The position numbers and the translations under genes were made by a program. Below are positions 39,408-49,043 of a DNA stretch of 64,000 bases, piece after piece. Origin of the DNA: JBCDCY01 sp039180875 (GTDB lineage Bacteria > Pseudomonadota > Alphaproteobacteria > Rhodobacterales > Rhodobacteraceae); NCBI GenBank assembly GCA_039180875.1, contig JBCDCY010000004.1, positions 62,001-126,000 on the forward strand. The letters run 5' to 3'. Numbering within the stretch: position 1 is the first letter of the stretch; each line of letters starts with the position of its first letter. The notes under the pieces were generated by a model. It had not been told where the DNA came from. It made no database searches and worked only from the letters and a program-made list of their open reading frames with translations.

Positions 39408-40554
39408 CCCCAGCGCCCTGATCGCCGGGATCGCCACGATCTCGGTCGCGGGCTTCGGCCTGGCCGTGACCTATCCGCTGTTCGGTGTGCGGCTGGAGGC
39501 GATGGGGTCGAGCGGGCTGTTGATCGGGCTCAACAGCGCGGCGACCGCGGTCTCGCTGCTGGTGGGCGGCGTGTTGCTGCCGCCGCTGATGCAGCGCACC
39601 GGGCTGGCCGGGTTGCTGATCGGAGCGAGCCTCTTGTCCGCCCTCACGCTTCTCTGCTTCAACCTGGTGCCCGATCCCTACATCTGGATCGCGCTCCGCG
39701 CCGTCTACGGCATCGGCATGACTGCGCTGTTCTTCGGATCGGAGCTGTGGATTGTCTCCATCACGCCACCAGCGCGGCGGGGCTTCTGGCTCGGCCTCTA
39801 CGGCGTTTGCCTGTCGATCGGCTTCGCCGTCGGGCCGCTGCTGCTGAATCTCACCGGCACGGCGGGCTGGCCGCCGTTTCTGGCGTCGGCGGCGGTGGTC
39901 GCGGGCGCGGTATTGCCGGTGCTTTGGGCCGCGGGGCGGGTGCCGGCGGCCTCACAGCGCTCAGCCCCCCGGGTGGGAGCGATCCTGACCTACTTCCGCC
40001 GGGACCCGAGCCTGTTCTTCGCCGTCATCCTCTTCGGTCTGATCGAGTTCGGCGGCTTCGCACTCTTCCCCGTCTGGGGCCTGCGCCTGGGGATGGAGGA
40101 GGCGGCGGCCGTCCTCCTGGTCGCCGTCCTCGCCTTCGGCAACGCATCGCTGCAATTGCCGATGGGGGTTCTGATCGACCGCTTGCCCTTCCGCCTGCTG
40201 CTGCTCGTCGGGGCGTTGAGCGCAGTGCTCGCCAGTTTGGCCCTGATGCTGGTCTGGGCGACGCCGGTGATGCTCTACCTCACGCTTTTCGGGCTGGGCG
40301 GTCTGGTGGTCTCGCTCTACCTCGCGCCCTTGGCCGAGCTTGGGCGGCGCTATCAGGGGCAGGCGCTGGAGCAGGGGATGGGTGCGATGATGATGGCCTA
40401 CGGCATCGGCGCGCTCATCGGGCCGCCGGTGATGGGGCGGATGCTCGACGGTCTGCCGCCCCACGGCAATCTCTGGGTGATGAGCGCGGCTGCGGGGATC
40501 TTCCTCATCCTTCTGATCCTGCGTTGGCAGCGCACCCGGGCCGGTGCGGCTTGA
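39373..40554 (+). CDS. Major facilitator superfamily transporter
   Basis: A 393-residue membrane protein with about 12 hydrophobic helices, of the MFS drug/sugar-exporter group (YfkF/YcaD-like). The typical loop between helices 2 and 3 is degenerate (LMQRTGLAGLLIG), and the second half has FALFPVWGLRLGMEEAAAVLL, FGNASLQLPMGVLIDRLPFRL (MFS motif-like GxLxDR) and YLAPLAELGRRYQGQ. The start ATG 39373 lies inside the NUDIX gene, so the two are coupled. Substrate unknown. Confidence 0.85.
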   Translation: MTTSAPTSASFSPSALIAGIATISVAGFGLAVTYPLFGVRLEAMGSSGLLIGLNSAATAVSLLVGGVLLPPLMQRTGLAGLLIGASLLSALTLLCFNLVPDPYIWIALRAVYGIGMTALFFGSELWIVSITPPARRGFWLGLYGVCLSIGFAVGPLLLNLTGTAGWPPFLASAAVVAGAVLPVLWAAGRVPAASQRSAPRVGAILTYFRRDPSLFFAVILFGLIEFGGFALFPVWGLRLGMEEAAAVLLVAVLAFGNASLQLPMGVLIDRLPFRLLLLVGALSAVLASLALMLVWATPVMLYLTLFGLGGLVVSLYLAPLAELGRRYQGQALEQGMGAMMMAYGIGALIGPPVMGRMLDGLPPHGNLWVMSAAAGIFLILLILRWQRTRAGAA

Positions 40555-40626
40555 CAGGCCGGCCCGCGACGGTACTAAGGCGGCGAGCGTCGGCCCGGCC
40601 GGCGGCGAGCTTTGGGAGTTTGAGCG

Positions 40627-40794
40627 ATGGCCAAGCCCACCACCATCAAGATCCGCCTGAACTCGACGGCGGGCACCGGGCACTTTTATGTGACGAAGAA
40701 GAATTCGCGCACCATGACCGACAAGATGTCGGTGCGGAAATACGACCCGGTGGCGCGCAAGCACGTCGAGTACAAGGAAGGCAAGATCAAGTAG
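40627..40794 (+). CDS. rpmG: 50S ribosomal protein L33
   Basis: A complete 55-residue L33: it starts MAKPTTIKIRLNSTAGTGHF, continues YVTKKNSRTMTDKMSVRKYD and ends VARKHVEYKEGKIK. It lacks the CxxC zinc pairs of the C+ form, so it is the zinc-independent type. It lies 72 bases after the MFS gene with a purine-rich TTTGAGCG upstream, and is followed by a clear intrinsic terminator. The link of rpmG with pleD nearby is common in alphaproteobacteria; here about 5 kb separates them. Confidence 0.95.
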   Translation: MAKPTTIKIRLNSTAGTGHFYVTKKNSRTMTDKMSVRKYDPVARKHVEYKEGKIK

Positions 40795-40818
40795 CCTCCC
40801 GCGACGGGGATTGATCGG

Positions 40819-40848
40819 GGCCGCGCCATCTGCGCGGCCTTTCGCTTT
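40819..40848 (+). terminator. Intrinsic terminator of rpmG
   Basis: GGCCGCGC (40819-40826) pairs with GCGCGGCC (40832-40839) around CATCT and is followed by TTTCGCTTTT, giving a U-rich tail. This is the clearest canonical intrinsic terminator in the window and argues that the next gene starts at 40874 and has its own promoter. Confidence 0.85.
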
Positions 40849-40873
40849 TCGGGGACTCGCGCTATGCCATCCC

Positions 40874-41374
40874 ATGGCCCCGACATTGAGCATCCGCCCC
40901 TCGGACCGCGGTGACATCCCGGCCGTCGATGCGTTGCTCGCCCGGGCCTATCCCAAGCTGCTGAAGGCGGACTATCCGCCCTCCGTCCTGGTCACCGCGG
41001 TGCCGTTGATCGCCCGGGCGCGGCCGGAGCTGATCGCCTCCGGCACCTACTACGTGGCCGAGGACGATCACGGCGCGATCGTCGGGGCAGGGGGATGGAG
41101 CGTGTTGCGCGGGCGGACCGGCCGGACGCTCGCCGAGGTCCGGCACTTCGTCACCGACCCCGATCGGGTGCGCCAGGGCATCGGGCGCGGCATCATGGAG
41201 CAGGTGATCGCCAGTTGCCGGGCTGCCGGCGCGCGGGAGCTTGCCTGCCAGTCGACGCTCACCGCCGTGCCGTTCTACCGCGCCCTCGGCTTCGTCGGCA
41301 TCGGCCGCATCGACGTGCCGCTGGCGGAGTGCGTTTTCTTCCCGGCGGTGCGGATGCTGCTGCGCCTAGGCTGA
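40874..41374 (+). CDS. GNAT family N-acetyltransferase
   Basis: A 166-residue acetyl-CoA-dependent N-acetyltransferase. The N-terminus LSIRPSDRGDIPAVDALLAR, the central GAGGWSVLRG and the acetyl-CoA loop VRQGIGRGIMEQVIASCRAAG (Q/R-x-x-G-x-G/A type) are visible, ending with FYRALGFVGIGRIDVPL. The acceptor is unknown. I chose ATG 40874; a TTG at 40811 in the same frame lies before the rpmG terminator hairpin and is unlikely. Confidence 0.82.
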   Translation: MAPTLSIRPSDRGDIPAVDALLARAYPKLLKADYPPSVLVTAVPLIARARPELIASGTYYVAEDDHGAIVGAGGWSVLRGRTGRTLAEVRHFVTDPDRVRQGIGRGIMEQVIASCRAAGARELACQSTLTAVPFYRALGFVGIGRIDVPLAECVFFPAVRMLLRLG

Positions 41375-41404
41375 AAAAGAAAAGGGGCCGGCGAACCGGC
41401 CCCT
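41374..41404 (-). terminator. Bidirectional terminator between GNAT and Bax-inhibitor-1 genes
   Basis: AGGGGCCGG (41383-41391) pairs with CCGGCCCCT (41396-41404) over a CGAA tetraloop. On the minus strand it is followed by TTTCTTTTT, making a strong intrinsic terminator for the Bax-inhibitor-1 gene that ends at 41431. On the plus strand the tail is weaker. Confidence 0.85.
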
Positions 41405-41430
41405 CGTTCCCCTAGCGCGCGATGCCAGGG

Positions 41431-42210
41431 CTATTCTTGCTGTCCAAGGAACATCAGCAGGAACTGGAACATGTTCAGGAACGAGATGTAGAGGCTGAGC
41501 GCGCCGTCGGCGGCCGCCTTGTCCAGCCATTCCTGGTCCATCTGCGTGGCGTGGGCGACGTAGGTGTTCTTGATGTCCTGGGTGTAGAACGCCGTCAGAC
41601 CGGCGAAGATCAGGATGCCGATGGCCGAGATCGCGAACATCACCGCGGGCGACTGCAGGAAGATGTTGACGATCATCACCAACACCAGGCCGATCACGCC
41701 CATGAACAGGAACGAGCCCCAGCCGGAGATGTCACGCTTCGTGGTGTAGCCCCAAAGGCTCAGGGCGGCGAAGGCAATCGCGGTGATGAGGAACGTCTGC
41801 ACGATCGAGACCGTCGTGAAGACGATGAAGATCGAGCTCATCGACACGCCGATCACGGCGGCGAAAATCAGGAAGCCCGTCTGCACCATCGCTACCGAGC
41901 CGCGCCGCATCAGCGCGCCCCAGCCGAAGAAGATGAACGCCAGCGGCGCGAACATCAGCACCCAGCGCAGCGGCGACGTATAGAGCGTCGCGCCGAGCCC
42001 GGTAAGCAATGTGCCGTTTTGCAGCTGGACAGCGGCGGAGCTCGCATCAGTCGTCGTCGCAAGGTTGGCGATCAGCCAGGCGGCCATCGCCGTGACCACC
42101 ATGCCCATGGACATAAGTCCGTAGACTTTGTTCATGTGAGCGCGGAGACCGACGTCGATCTGCGCGGCGGTTGTCGTCGTAGATCGGCGAACCGTCTCGT
42201 ACTGGGCCAT
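41431..42210 (-). CDS. Bax inhibitor-1/YccA family membrane protein
   Basis: A 259-residue integral membrane protein with seven hydrophobic segments. It carries the UPF0005/BI-1 features GLMSMGMVVTAMAAWLIANL, LRWVLMFAPLAFIFFGWG, a run of hydrophobic helices with GFLIFAAVIGVSMSSIFIVF, and AFYTQDIKNTYVAHATQMD near the end with the acidic pair implicated in calcium leak in BsYetJ. E. coli YccA inhibits FtsH. Start ATG 42210 follows a very strong AGGAGGAAAG site, so expression is probably high. It is a single-gene unit with its own terminator. Confidence 0.9.
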   Translation of the reverse strand: MAQYETVRRSTTTTAAQIDVGLRAHMNKVYGLMSMGMVVTAMAAWLIANLATTTDASSAAVQLQNGTLLTGLGATLYTSPLRWVLMFAPLAFIFFGWGALMRRGSVAMVQTGFLIFAAVIGVSMSSIFIVFTTVSIVQTFLITAIAFAALSLWGYTTKRDISGWGSFLFMGVIGLVLVMIVNIFLQSPAVMFAISAIGILIFAGLTAFYTQDIKNTYVAHATQMDQEWLDKAAADGALSLYISFLNMFQFLLMFLGQQE

Positions 42211-42340
42211 GCGTCTCTTTCCTCCTACACAGGCATATCGGCCGGCGGGACGTGCCGGCGTGATCTTGATGTCAATATTGGTCACGAAAGGTTGCGTTTC
42301 AAGCCGTATGCCCGCGGTTTTGTGTACCGGAACGATCCGC

Positions 42341-44880
42341 CTATTCGCGGGAGCGCAGGACCCGTGCCGGCCGGGCGGCAAGGGGGCGGAGCGCGAAGCC
42401 GAGCCCGGCGAGCAGGCTCGCCAAAGCTCCGCCCACGACGATGGCGACGGCTGAGATCGGCTCAAAGCTGTAGCCCGCGTCCATCACGAAGGTCATCACC
42501 GCCCAGCCCGCGATGCCGCCGGCCACGATTGCCACGGTCCCGGCCGAGGCGCCCAGGATGGCGGAGCGCAGCGCGAAGCTGGCGAGGATCCGGCCCCGCA
42601 CGGCGCCGAGCGCCTTAAGCACCGCCGCCTCGAAGACCCGGCGCCGCACGCCAGCCGCCGCGGCGCCGATCAGCACCACGAAGCCGGTAAAGAGCGTGGC
42701 AGCCGCGCCCCACGAGGTCGCCGCAGCGATGGAGCCCAAGGCCTCCGTCACCCGGTCGATGGCGTCGCGCACCCGCACCGCGCTGATGTTCGGGAAGGTG
42801 CCGGCCAGCGAGCGGAGAAGCCGACCCTCCGCCGCCTCCTCGGCATAGACCGTGGCGATATGGGTGTGGGGCGCGCCCGCAAGCGCGCCGGGGTTCAGCA
42901 TCATGATGAAGTTGATGCCCATGTCGCGGAACTCGACCACCCGGAGGTTGGCGATGGTCGCCGTCAGCTCACGCCCGAGGATGTTGATCGTCAGGGTGTC
43001 GCCGACCTCGAGGCCCATCTCCAGCGCCTCCTCCTCGGCGAAGCTCACCAGCGGCGGGCCGTCATAGTCCGCCGGCCACCACTCGCCGGCGGTGATCCGC
43101 GCGCCCTCCGGCGGTTCGGCGCCGTAGGTGACGCCCCGGTCGCCCGAGAGCACCCAGTGGCCGCCTGCCACATCGCGCGCCCGCTGGCCGTTGATCTTGG
43201 TGATGATGCCGCGCAGCATCGGCGCCGTCTCGACGGAGAGGACGCCCGGATCGGCCTCCGCCTCCTCCAGGAACGGCGAGAGCTGGTCGTTCTGGATGTC
43301 GACGAAGAAGTAGGCCGGGGCGGCGTCCGGTAGCTCGTCGGAGATCACGCCGCGGAGGTTGGCGTCGATCTGTCCCACCGTCGCCAGCACCGTCAACCCG
43401 AGACCGAGGGAGAGCACGACGGAGGTGGTCTCGCCCCCCGGACCGCCGACAGCGCCCAGTGCCAGGCGTAGGGCTGGGCGCCCGCGGGTGAGACGGGAGC
43501 GTGCCAGGCGCTTGGCCAGCCAATGCGCCCCCCGCGCCGCAAATGCGAGCGCCACCAGGGCCGCGACGATCCCACCAGCCGCCCAGAGCGCCAGCTCCGC
43601 CACGCCGGAGAACCAGGCGGCGAGGCCAACGAGGACCGCGAGCAAAGCGACCGTCAGGCCGATATAGGCCGGCCGCGGCAGGCCATGGGCCGGTGCCGTC
43701 ATATCGCGGAAGAGGCCCGCCGCACGAATGTCCCGCGCCCTGGCGAGCGGCCAGATGGTGAAGACCAGCGAGGCAAGTACGCCGTAGATCGCCGCCTCCA
43801 CCAATGGCGCGCTGAACACCGAGAAGAGCGCCGGCACCGGCAACTGATCGGCAAAGAGCGGGCCGAGAAGCGTGGGCACCGCTGCGCCGAGTGCCAGGCC
43901 AAGGGCGACCCCCAGCACCGTCAAGAGTCCGATCTGCATCAGATAGACCAGGAAGATCGTGCGCCCGTCGGCCCCGAGCGTCTTCAAGGTGGCGATCGTG
44001 TCGGTCTTGCCCTCGAGGTAGGCGCGAACCGCGGCGGAGACGCCGATGCCCCCCACCGCGAGGCCCGCGAGCCCCACGAGCACCAGGAAGGCGCCCAGCC
44101 GATCGACGAAGTTGGCCACCCCGGGCGCGCCATTCCGCCGGTCGCGCCAGCGCATGCCGTCATCCTCGAACGCCGCCCGGGCGGAGCGCTTCAGGCCCTC
44201 GATACTCGCGCTCTCCGGCAACTGCAGGCGATAGATGCTGTCAAAAAGCGTGCCGGGGGCGAGGAGGCCGCTGTCGGCCAACGCCTCCCGCAGCACGATG
44301 ACGCGGGGGCCGAGGCCGAAGCCTGCGGCGGCCGCATCGGGCTCCCGCGTCAGGGTGGCCGTCAGCCGGAAATCCTGGGTGCCGAGGCGCACGACGTCGC
44401 CAAGCGCCAGGCCCAGCCGGTCGATCAGCACGCCCTCGGCGATCAGGCCGGGCAGGCCGTCCACCTCGCCCAGCGCATCGGCGAGCGGCATCTCGGGTTC
44501 CAACCCGACGGAGCCATAGATCGGATAGACGTTGTCGACGCCCTTCACCTGGGTGAGCGTTCGCTCCGGCCCGTCGTCGCGGTCGACCACCAGCAGGGAG
44601 CGGAAATCGACGACTTCGGAGATGGCGTCGGCCTCCGCCGCCATCCAGGCGCGCTCCTCCTCCGAGGCATAACGGTAGGTGAAGCGCATCGCCGCGTCGC
44701 CGCCGAGGATGACGGCGCCTTCCCGCGACAATCCCTCCTGGATCGCCATGCGGACGGAGCCCACGGCGGCGATAGCGCCGACGCCGAGCGCCAAACAGGC
44801 GAGAAAGATGCGGAAGCCCTTCAATCCGCCCCGCAGTTCCCGCCGCGCGATGCGCCAGGCGACGATCGGCTGGCTCAGCA

Positions 44881-44884
<4 letters not shown>
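42341..44884 (-). CDS. ybbP: FtsX-like ABC transporter permease (YbbP type)
   Basis: An 847-residue permease. It starts WRIARRELRGGLKGFRIFLAC with a first helix, a large periplasmic domain, then two FtsX-like four-helix blocks near residues 265-395 and 720-845 with a further group in the middle. FtsX patterns include AYLEGKTDTIATLKTLGADGRTIF and VFEAAVLKALGAVRGRILASF. YbbP/YbbA-type exporters act on envelope lipids or proteins, with TesA/arylesterase genes alongside as here. The start overlaps the ATPase stop by 4 bases. Confidence 0.9.
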
Positions 44885-45576
<692 letters not shown>

Positions 45577-45646
45577 GTCGCTGTCAGTCCTTTGGCCCCT
45601 GCGGAACGCCAAAACGCCGCGTCCCCCGTTCAGCGCGGGATATGGG

Positions 45647-46309
45647 GTGCGACGCGCAATCCTCAACCTAACGGTCGGGATGCTGGTTTCCGTCGCGGCG
45701 GTCTCGGCGGCCCAGGCGGAGGACCTGGTGATCGCCGCCCTCGGCGATTCGCTCACCCAAGGCTACGGCCTGCCGGAGGAGGACGGTTTCGTCCCCCAGC
45801 TGCAGGCCTGGCTGCGGGAAAAGGGCTATGAGGTGACGGTGATCAATGCCGGCGTCTCGGGCGACACCACGGCCGGCGGCCTCTCCCGCATCGAATGGAC
45901 GCTGACGCCGGAGGTCGACGCGGTGATCGTCGCCCTCGGCGGCAACGATCTGCTCCGCGGCATAGATCCGGAGGCGAGCCGGGCGAACCTCGACGGCATC
46001 CTCACGGTGGTGGACGGCCGCGGCCTGCCGGCGATGCTGATCGGCATGCGCGCGCCGGGCAATTATGGTCCCGACTGGAAGGCGGCCTTCGACGCCATGT
46101 ATCCAGAGCTCGCGGCGAAGTATGAGGCGATCCACGTCGAGTCGTTCATGGCCGGCCTCGGCGACAGCGCCACGCCCGACGCCGAGGATATCGAGGCGCT
46201 CCGCTCCCTGATGCAGGACGACGGCATCCATCCCAACGCCGAGGGCGTGAGCCGGATCGTCGCGACGTTGGGGCCGGAGGTGGAGCGGTTGATTGCCCGG
46301 GCTGAGTAA
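45647..46309 (+). CDS. tesA: Arylesterase / GDSL lysophospholipase, TesA type
   Basis: A 220-residue periplasmic SGNH hydrolase like E. coli TesA (acyl-CoA thioesterase I / lysophospholipase L1). I chose GTG 45647, which gives a signal peptide (VRRAILNLTVGMLVSVAAVS then AAQA); ATG 45575 would extend it by 24 unlike residues and overlap ybbA. SGNH blocks are ALGDSLTQGYGL (Ser), GVSGDTTAGG (Gly), ALGGNDLLRG (Asn) and DGIHPNAEG (Asp, His). It is head-to-head with ybbA-ybbP, as in many proteobacteria. Confidence 0.9.
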   Translation: MRRAILNLTVGMLVSVAAVSAAQAEDLVIAALGDSLTQGYGLPEEDGFVPQLQAWLREKGYEVTVINAGVSGDTTAGGLSRIEWTLTPEVDAVIVALGGNDLLRGIDPEASRANLDGILTVVDGRGLPAMLIGMRAPGNYGPDWKAAFDAMYPELAAKYEAIHVESFMAGLGDSATPDAEDIEALRSLMQDDGIHPNAEGVSRIVATLGPEVERLIARAE

Positions 46310-46311
46310 GG

Positions 46312-46878
46312 ATGCGCCTGTTCGTCGCCCTCACCCTGCCGTGGGAGGTGGAGGATGCGCTCTCCCACCTCCAGGCGAGCCTGCCGGCCGGCCACCCGGT
46401 TCCGGCTGAGAACCTGCATCTGACGCTGGCCTTCCTCGGCGAGCTCACCTCGCGGGAAGCGGAGGACGTGCACGACCAGCTCGCCGGCATCCGGGCCGCG
46501 CCGGTGGCCCTGACGCTCGCCGGCGTCGACCGGTTCGGCGATGCACGGGCCCGGTCGGTGCATGCCGGGGTGGAAGGCAACGCCGCCCTCAGCCATCTGC
46601 AGGAGAAGGTGGCCCGCGCTGCCCGCATGGCCGGCGTCGATCTCGCCCGGCGCCGGTTCAAGCCTCACGTGACGATTGCAAGGCTCTCCGGCAAGCGGGT
46701 GGAGCCGCGGCTCGACCGCTGGGTGGCCGAACACGGGCTCTTCCGCTTCGGGCCGTTCTGGGTGGAGGATTTCGCGCTGATGCGCTCGGATCTCGGCGGC
46801 GGCGGGCCGGTCTATTCCGACCTCGCCACCTATCCGCTGGACGGCGAAGCGGCCCCGGCCGAGGCGCCGCTTCGCTGA
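46312..46878 (+). CDS. thpR: RNA 2',3'-cyclic phosphodiesterase
   Basis: A 188-residue member of the 2H phosphoesterase (LigT/ThpR) family, which opens RNA 2',3'-cyclic phosphates. The two HxTx motifs are H36-L-T-L in ENLHLTLAFLGEL and H119-V-T-I in FKPHVTIARLSGK; both pairs are intact. It begins MRLFVALTLP, typical for ThpR, 2 bases after the arylesterase stop, so the two form an operon. The C-terminal ten residues are not conserved. Confidence 0.9.
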   Translation: MRLFVALTLPWEVEDALSHLQASLPAGHPVPAENLHLTLAFLGELTSREAEDVHDQLAGIRAAPVALTLAGVDRFGDARARSVHAGVEGNAALSHLQEKVARAARMAGVDLARRRFKPHVTIARLSGKRVEPRLDRWVAEHGLFRFGPFWVEDFALMRSDLGGGGPVYSDLATYPLDGEAAPAEAPLR

Positions 46879-46882
46879 GGCG

Positions 46883-47092
46883 TCAGGTGTAATAGTCCCA
46901 GAACGGGCGCGCCGCCTCGCGCGAGACGTCCTTTCGGGTGAGGCCGATGTCGTCGAGTTGCGTGCTGTCGAGACGGCTCAAGGCCCGACGTTGCCGCGCC
47001 ACCTCGACCCAGCGCGCGATCAGTCCGAAGATCCCCACCGGGCGCCGCCGCCCGAACCCGATGGTGCGCCATGTCCTTGAAACGATGGCCAT
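46883..47092 (-). CDS. DUF1127 small basic protein
   Basis: A 69-residue protein with a C-terminal DUF1127 domain: WVEVARQRRALSRLDSTQLD, then DIGLTRKDVSREA and ending FWDYYT. These Arg-rich small proteins can bind RNA and influence phosphate and carbon metabolism in Agrobacterium, and CcaF1 in Rhodobacter sphaeroides affects sRNA turnover. ATG 47092 has a strong AAGGAG upstream. It converges with thpR (4 bases apart) and is divergent from the LysR gene, which may regulate it. Confidence 0.85.
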   Translation of the reverse strand: MAIVSRTWRTIGFGRRRPVGIFGLIARWVEVARQRRALSRLDSTQLDDIGLTRKDVSREAARPFWDYYT

Positions 47093-47211
47093 CTTCGTAT
47101 CTCCTTTCCCGATGACACCGGTGTGTCGCATCAACTTGCTTGATATATTTAGGGAGCGAAGTAGGATCACAGAAACGAATTTTTCTGAGATGAGCCATCA
47201 GGAAACGTGAT

Positions 47212-48081
47212 ATGCCGCGCAATCTCGATCTGACCGCCGTCCGCTCCTTCGTCACCGTCGCCGACACTGGCGGCGTGACCCGGGCGGCCTCCCAGCTGCA
47301 CCTCACCCAGTCGGCGGTGTCGATGCAATTGAAGCGGCTGGAGGAGGCGCTGGGCCAGCCGCTGCTCGACCGCTCCGGCCGCGGCGTGACGCTCACCGCC
47401 CAGGGCGAGCAATTGCTGAGCTACGGCCGCCGGATCCTGGCACTGAACGACGAGGTCTGGGGCAAGATGACCGACCAATTGTTCGAGGGGGAGATCACCT
47501 TCGGCGTCCCCCACGACATCGTCTACCCCCACGTGCCGGCCATCCTGCAGCACTTCGCGGCGGAATATCCGCGGGTGAAGGTGCAGCTCATCTCTTCCTA
47601 CACGCGGCGCCTGAAGGATTTGCTGGCCCGCGGCGAGATCGACTTGATCCTGACGACGGAGGATCTCTGCGATCCGGGTGGTGAGACGTTGTGCACCTCG
47701 CCGCTCATCTGGTTTGGCGCCCCCGGCGGACAGGCCTGGCGGGCCCGGCCATTGCGGCTCGCCTTCGAGAACGCCTGCATCTTCCGCGGACCTGTCCAGG
47801 CGGCGCTCGACGCCGTCGACATCCCGTGGGAGATGGCGGTGACGTCGGAGAGCACCCGGACGATCGAGGCGACGGTCTCGGCCGACCTCGCGGTGCACGC
47901 GGGCATCGACGGCTCCCTCGGCCACTACCTTGAGCCGATCCGCCATGCGGGGGCGTTGCCGGCGCTGCCGACGATGCAGATCAACCTCTACACGAACGGA
48001 GGCACCCACCAGCCGTTGGTCGAGGCGCTGGCCACTGACGTCCGGCGCGCCTTTCAAAGTGGTGAACGCGCGGCGGCATGA
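47212..48081 (+). CDS. LysR family transcriptional regulator
   Basis: A 289-residue LysR-type regulator. The N-terminal helix-turn-helix covers residues 5-65 (DLTAVRSFVTVADTGGVTRA, then QLHLTQSAVSMQLKRLEEAL). The co-inducer domain starts about residue 90 with EITFGVPHDIVYPHVPAILQ. LysR proteins usually control a divergent neighbour, which here is the DUF1127 gene. No effector can be predicted. The C-terminus ends in a few non-conserved residues. Confidence 0.9.
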   Translation: MPRNLDLTAVRSFVTVADTGGVTRAASQLHLTQSAVSMQLKRLEEALGQPLLDRSGRGVTLTAQGEQLLSYGRRILALNDEVWGKMTDQLFEGEITFGVPHDIVYPHVPAILQHFAAEYPRVKVQLISSYTRRLKDLLARGEIDLILTTEDLCDPGGETLCTSPLIWFGAPGGQAWRARPLRLAFENACIFRGPVQAALDAVDIPWEMAVTSESTRTIEATVSADLAVHAGIDGSLGHYLEPIRHAGALPALPTMQINLYTNGGTHQPLVEALATDVRRAFQSGERAAA

Positions 48082-48356
48082 GCTCAGTTCATTGAAAATT
48101 CAGGTCTTTATGACCATATCAGTCTCTCGCGGGACGCTGCGGCATCGCTCCGACACGGTTTGCCGTGAGTTTTAGTGGCTGGGCCTTTGAAATTGTGCGC
48201 CGATCCAGCATAATAAGTCTGACGGATATGGGCGGGTACGACATGATGATCTCTGGCTTCGACATTGGTCTCGGCATCCGTTTGGCCGAGGAAGACGACC
48301 TCATCTAACCCCAATCGCGCTGTCCAGGTGACAGCGATCGCCAGCGGCGCGGGTCC

Positions 48357-49043
48357 ATGACGCGCGATCGCTTGGTTTTAGGTGGTGTGTTCGTTGCAGG
48401 CGTCACGGCTCTTAGCGTGATGGCCTACGTCCAATACTCCCAGTCACCGATGTCGCTCCACGGCAGCCTGATACAGCCGAGAAGTTCCGCACCGCAGACC
48501 GGCTGGCTGGTGATCGGTGCGACGTTCATCGCCTGGATCTCCCTTCTCGCAAATATCTGGCTCGCACGACGGCAAAGCCGGACGCAGCACACGATCCAAC
48601 TGCTCCTCACGACGCGGCTCGACCGCGAGTATCTACAGTTCCTGAAGGACTATCGGAGCATCGCACCCAGCCGGCGCGCGCCGTTCACCGATGCGCAGAT
48701 GGAGATCCTGAACGCCGGCGGCGCGCAGGGAACCGAACTTGCCTTCCAGCGCGCCACCTCGTTCGTGCTCAATTTCTACGAGATGCTTGCAGCCGCGGCC
48801 TATCGCGAAGACCTCGACATCGCGCTTCTGCGAAAGACGATCCGGGGAAACGTCGTGCATTTGGTCATCCAATGCTCCCCCTACATCAGGGCCCGGCGGG
48901 AGGAGCTGGGCCGTGAGAAGTCGTGGGAACATCTGGTCTGGCTCTACCGCCGTTTCGCGGAACCGAGCGACATTCCCGACGAGCTAAAGCCGGACGTGCA
49001 GCGTCCGCAGGACCTGCGGCTGGGGCCTGAGCCCACCCTTTAG
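48357..49043 (+). CDS. DUF4760-like membrane protein
   Basis: A 228-residue protein with two N-terminal membrane helices (LVLGGVFVAGVTALSVMAYV, about residues 6-25, and WLVIGATFIAWISLLANIWL, about 50-69) and a cytoplasmic helical domain with HTIQLLLTTRLDREYLQFLK and LNFYEMLAAAAYREDLDIAL. That arrangement resembles DUF4760, a family of unknown function. Codon use is slightly less GC-biased than in neighbours. It stops 4 bases into the converging oxidoreductase gene. No partner gene is evident. Confidence 0.65.
   Translation: MTRDRLVLGGVFVAGVTALSVMAYVQYSQSPMSLHGSLIQPRSSAPQTGWLVIGATFIAWISLLANIWLARRQSRTQHTIQLLLTTRLDREYLQFLKDYRSIAPSRRAPFTDAQMEILNAGGAQGTELAFQRATSFVLNFYEMLAAAAYREDLDIALLRKTIRGNVVHLVIQCSPYIRARREELGREKSWEHLVWLYRRFAEPSDIPDELKPDVQRPQDLRLGPEPTL

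Noticed and set aside
40811..40873. Upstream TTG start for the GNAT gene
   Set aside because: It would place the rpmG terminator hairpin inside the coding region.
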